The position numbers were made by a program, and so were the translations under genes. A stretch of 64,000 nt of DNA, taken from assembly GCA_026686845.1 (NCBI GenBank), contig JAIVEN010000016.1:6217501-6281500 (forward strand), read 5' to 3'. Shown piece after piece: positions 60,514 to 64,000 of this stretch (its first letter is position 1; each line of letters begins with the position of its first letter). This stretch comes from Adenanthera pavonina (Eukaryota; Streptophyta; Magnoliopsida; Fabales; Fabaceae). The notes under the pieces were generated by a model, which was not told the origin of the DNA, made no database searches, and saw only the letters and a program-made list of their open reading frames with translations.

Positions 60514-61409
60514 CCCACCACCTAAAAATCAACCTGCACAAAAAATATTAAAATGTGTTAATTATTGTTACTCATTATCAAATATTTTCTATTCATAAAA
60601 ATATTGAATTCACAACTCTCATCCATTATTTACTAATACAAATTTAAATTTTAAATCCTCAAACTGCCTTTTAAATTTTACTACTTACATTCCACTATTC
60701 ACCACTAACTTCTCTACAATTTAACAATGATAGAACAATATACCATTGTGGAGCCTTTACGTGAGATTTCACAATCACATAACAATATATTCAAATATAC
60801 TATTACACTTAAATTATCCATCTAGCAAAACAATGCAAGTACTACTATGCAAGTTTTAATATGAACAAATAGTTTCAGCTTCAGATAGGGAACCATTACA
60901 GAAAACCCCTTCCATGCACCTATGAATGATATACCATTGACTATTGTGAGACTCATTACTCAATCTTGTCAAAGCAAAAACTTTTAATCTAAACAAAGAA
61001 TCTTAGCTTAACTTGTGCTACTATTTAATCAGAATAATGGCTAAACACAAACTCATTTCTGAAAGTTAAGACTTTTTACTAGTATTTATATTGATTATCG
61101 TGAAATCCGCCTCCTATTTTTGTGCAACCCAATACCAATTTCTATGAAAACCACTTTTGAACAAATTATATAGTATTTACCTCACTCAAACTCCTTAGAA
61201 TACAACTGAGGAATACTGCACTAGCTGCACATAATCATTGTTTTCTCTAAGTTTTGTTTTCCTCCTTTTGTTGCTAGCGATTTGCACTGTTCATTGCTGA
61301 TGGCGGGAACCATGCTGAATGGGAGGGAAGGAGATCGTGGCTCAGCATGGAGAAAATAAGAATAAGAGGAGGGTTTCATTTTTTCACTTTTACCGTGTAA
61401 TTTATTAAG
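60514..61409. other. Transposase upstream region inside the right MULE end
   Basis: AT-rich noncoding DNA that should hold the transposase promoter. About 61270-61370 is a GC-richer strip (gatggcgggaaccatgctga, ggagggaaggagatcgtggc) just inside the TIR, comparable in position to the leader at the left end. Confidence 0.5.
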
Positions 61410-61539
61410 GATATTTTGGTAATGTAGAAAATGATTTAATTTGTATTAAGGACCCATGGTCCCTTTTCCTAATTTTATAATCTATTGGTCTTGAAAGTTA
61501 ATAAAGTGGGGATATTGGTCCTGAACAGTAATTCCCCTT
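61410..61539 (-). repeat. Right terminal inverted repeat of the MULE
   Basis: Inverted copy of 38983-39111; see that entry. The terminal string on this strand is AAGGGGAATTACTGTTCAGG. Confidence 0.93.
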
Positions 61540-61544
61540 ATAAA

Positions 61545-62055
61545 AAAAGAAGTTCTAAACCTATTCCCCAATCAAATAATTTATCCTATCTCTTCTTATT
61601 AATTAATAAATCACCCTGCGCAGCTGAGCATATTAACGTGGTTACTACGTTCAGCTGCTTACGCATCATTCTTTTCTTTCTAAGGCGTGTTGTTTATATT
61701 TAATTTTTTTGCTTTTTTTGTCTTTTCTTTCAATAATTGTCCTATTTGTTTTTTCGGCCACCCATTACTTTTTAATCAAATCTATATGAATAAACTAAGA
61801 TATCTGCAATGACAAGTGTTAAACATGGAGCATCTCCGTATACCGTAATTAATTAACGACATCGTATCATTATTATACACAATTACATACTACATAAAAT
61901 TTACGCAGCAATCATTCCACTGTTCAATCATTTGATTTAACTCATAAATTAATATTGTGACAACCTGATCTTTCATGATCTTCCTTTTTCCAAAAGAAAA
62001 AATTGCTCCTCTTTTTGTTCCATAATAGAATCAAGAAAAGAAAAGTTTCTTCCCT
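61545..62055. other. Spacer between MULE and KLCR gene
   Basis: No gene is seen. The part next to 62061 is the 3' untranslated region of the KLCR gene. Confidence 0.5.
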
Positions 62056-62060
62056 GAATC

Positions 62061-64000
62061 CTAGATATCATCCCCTTGTGGAACGTTGACGACAATGTTA
62101 CTGTTTTCAGAAGTAGCATTGGCATCAAGAAGGGTCTCAAGTGACCTGGCTGTTCTGCTCCGAACTCTACCTGCTTCCTTCAACAATTCACTCAACCTTC
62201 TCTTCTCATCATCCACATCAGGATTCGCTGTCCCTAGTTTTTCCTCTCTCATTCCAACTACATACTCCAGAATTTGAATTGCCTCATCCACCCTGAAAAA
62301 CAACATCAAAGCGCAAGGCTAAAACAATTTCTTCCATCAGCATTCTGTCACCTGCTGTTTATCAGTTCTTCCTTTCCTCGTATTAGTGACATGACAATCC
62401 ATATGACTATCTATTTGGGCCTACTAATCCTAAATACGATCAAAAACTCAAAATCCACTTCATAATTCACATAATGCAGCAAGGAGAATACTTTTATAGG
62501 GAAACACTTGCTCTTAAAGTGAAAGAAAAAGTTGTTGACAATAAGAGGATATAACTCAAGAGCAAGAGGGGTGGATGTATACCTGCCTATTGCATCATAT
62601 GTCCCAGCAAGATTGCTATACACCCCAAGCGTTTCATGGTGATAAGGTCCATACTCTTGTTCCAATATATCCTTTGCCTCTTCAAACAGTTCTGTAGCCT
62701 CAGCCAATGAATACCGCTGCACACAAGCAAGCCCCATTTGATTAAGGGCAATGGCAAAGAAAGCTGATTTCTTCTCTCCAGTTGCCCGAAGCTTTGAGAT
62801 AGCATTCTTCAGAGTGTTGTAAGATTCAGTATAGTTTCCCAACATGTAGTGCATGACTCCCATCTGAGCTTCAATTCCTGCTATTGCGCTTTGCTGACCA
62901 GGGGCATTCTTATATATAGCCAATGCCTTGGGCAATAACTTGATTGCCTGTTCAAGCTCGTTCATTGACTCATAGATAGCTGAAATATCCATAAGACCAC
63001 TTGCAATCTCCTCAGGAGGGACACCATGCATAGGCTTCTCATATATTCTAAGCGCTCTCTCACAGTAAGATTTTGATTCCCTTATCTTCCCTGTCTTGTT
63101 ATACAGGTCAGCCAGACGTACAAAGATTGATCCCACAGCTGGATGATTCTCCCCTTTGCTGGTCTTGAAAACTGTGAGTGCTTTCTGATAAGCAAAAACA
63201 GCTTCATCATAACGAGACAAAGATAAGTACGTGTCGCCAATGCTGCTGTCGATAGATGCCACTTCCACTTCTTGGCCATTAGCTACCATTGCCATGCTGG
63301 CTAAAATTAGATGCTCAAGAGCTGCTTCATGGTTTCCCTTTGTTTCACATATGAGGCCCATGAGCCTCCTATCAGCTGCCTCTTCAATAGTAGGGGGTGA
63401 ACCACTTGCTTTATGAATGTCAAGAGCCATTTGGCAGAGCCTCTCAGCTTCATCAAATCGCAATGCTTGAACATGTGCTTCAGCCACATACCTACAAGTT
63501 TCACCAACTCTTGGGTCTGTTTCTCCTAAGACTTTCCTCTGGACTTCCAACCCTGTGGTGTAGCACATAATTGAATTTTCAAGCTGGCCCAACATTGCAT
63601 AAGTGTCACCTAATTGCATGTGACCAGCAAACTTTGCGAGGGCGTGATCTTGCCCTTCCTCAATAATAGGAATTTCAATGGAGTGCTCTAGAATTGGAAT
63701 TGCCTCATGGTATTGGCCCAAGCTGGAATATATTGCTGCAGTGACATGCAAGCACATAACCAGCTCCAAACTTGGTTTCCCATCAGCATACTTCTCAAAC
63801 AATTTCTTTGCTCGAAGAGCTAATTCAAGAGCCTTCTGCGGATTATCTCCTGATGAAATCAAATCTCTTGCTTGCTTTAGTAAAACTGGCCCCATCTCTG
63901 GCTTGTCTAATGTAGATTCAGTTGAATTCTCACTCTGATTTTGCGACATTAACCTACCAACGGGAGAATTCTTTGATTTTTTCACAGGAGTCACTCCAGT
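62061..64000 (-). CDS. Kinesin-light-chain-related TPR protein (5' part outside window)
   Basis: Two exons are seen: 62583 to beyond 64000, and the last exon 62061-62292 (stop TAG at 62061-62063). They join as AG|G with GT-AG borders. The frame enters from the right edge with TGVTPVKKSKNSPVGR, so the true start is outside. The protein is a series of TPR helices of kinesin-light-chain type: LHVTAAIYSSLGQYHEAIPI, LGDTYAMLGQLENSIMCY, SIGDTYLSLSRYDEAVFAYQ, VRLADLYNKTGKIRESKSYC, GVMHYMLGNYTESYNTL and SNLAGTYDAIGR. A charged tail (DDEKRRLSELLKEAGRVRSR) follows. Sequence and layout match Arabidopsis KLCR1/CMU proteins, which bind IQD proteins and hold cellulose synthase-linked cortical microtubules at the plasma membrane. 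The cellular role is inferred from that family. The small intergenic gap puts the MULE end about 520 bp beyond its stop codon. Confidence 0.94.

Larger units (their letters stand above)
38983..61539. mobile_element. Giant Mutator-like element (MULE) with ULP1-like gene, about 22.6 kb
   Basis: The first and last about 130 bp are inverted copies of each other, both starting AAGGGG(G)AATTACTGTT. Between them lie a MuDR/MULE transposase pseudogene, a ULP1-like protease gene, a trapped plastid GPAT gene fragment, a long tandem array and a nested solo LTR. ULP-like genes inside MULEs are known (Arabidopsis Kaonashi/KIU, melon CUMULE), which supports one element. With the terminal GGGG taken as the tip, the flanks atatataaa (left) and ttataaaaa (right) agree at 7 of 9 positions, a plausible worn 9-bp target duplication next to an unstable AT repeat. 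Confidence 0.88.

Overview
The window is nuclear DNA of a flowering plant, almost certainly a eudicot. The genes have many short GT-AG introns and AT-rich spacers, and they encode plant-type proteins: a plastid-targeted DXR with the PPPAWPGR region, a WER/GL1-type R2R3-MYB, plant PEX14 and a plant kinesin-light-chain-related TPR protein. The transposons are also of plant type. I cannot name the species.

Four host genes are present, all on the minus strand. DXR (MEP pathway, plastid isoprenoids) lies at 1-3105 and is cut by the left edge. PEX14 (peroxisomal import docking) lies at 12224-17749. A compact three-exon R2R3-MYB lies at 30089-31244. The C-terminal two thirds or so of a KLCR/CMU-like TPR protein lies at 62061-64000 and is cut by the right edge. 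These genes share no pathway; they are neighbours separated by transposon-filled spacers.

Between DXR and PEX14 there is AT-rich spacer with a small SINE (5154-5275, perfect 8-bp target duplication) and a decayed Ty1-copia element (about 9627-11930) whose edge lies about 300 bp from the PEX14 stop codon. Between PEX14 and MYB sits a 5.37-kb LTR retrotransposon (19054-24418) with a perfect 5-bp target duplication GTAAC, a tRNA-Met-type primer site and a polypurine tract. Inside it has only remnants of Ty3/gypsy protease and the integrase end. Several MITE-like inverted-repeat elements lie farther right.

The most remarkable object fills the right third: a giant Mutator-like element (MULE), 38983-61539, about 22.6 kb. 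It is bounded by about 130-bp terminal inverted repeats at roughly 92% identity. Inside, left to right, it holds: a GC-richer leader; an unassigned open segment split by a 3.96-kb solo-LTR-like insertion (39728-43690, TSD AGGAG); a captured, intron-retaining fragment of a plastid glycerol-3-phosphate acyltransferase (ATS1-type) gene; a multi-exon ULP1-like (C48) cysteine protease gene on the plus strand; a roughly 7-kb array of about 118-bp tandem repeats; and a MuDR/MULE transposase pseudogene with SWIM finger on the minus strand, convergent with the protease gene. The transposase has several in-frame stops, and its second catalytic Asp appears changed to Asn. Most of this damage can be explained by G:C to A:T transitions. 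The element therefore looks like a once-autonomous ULP-carrying MULE that trapped host DNA, grew a satellite-like array and is now decaying.
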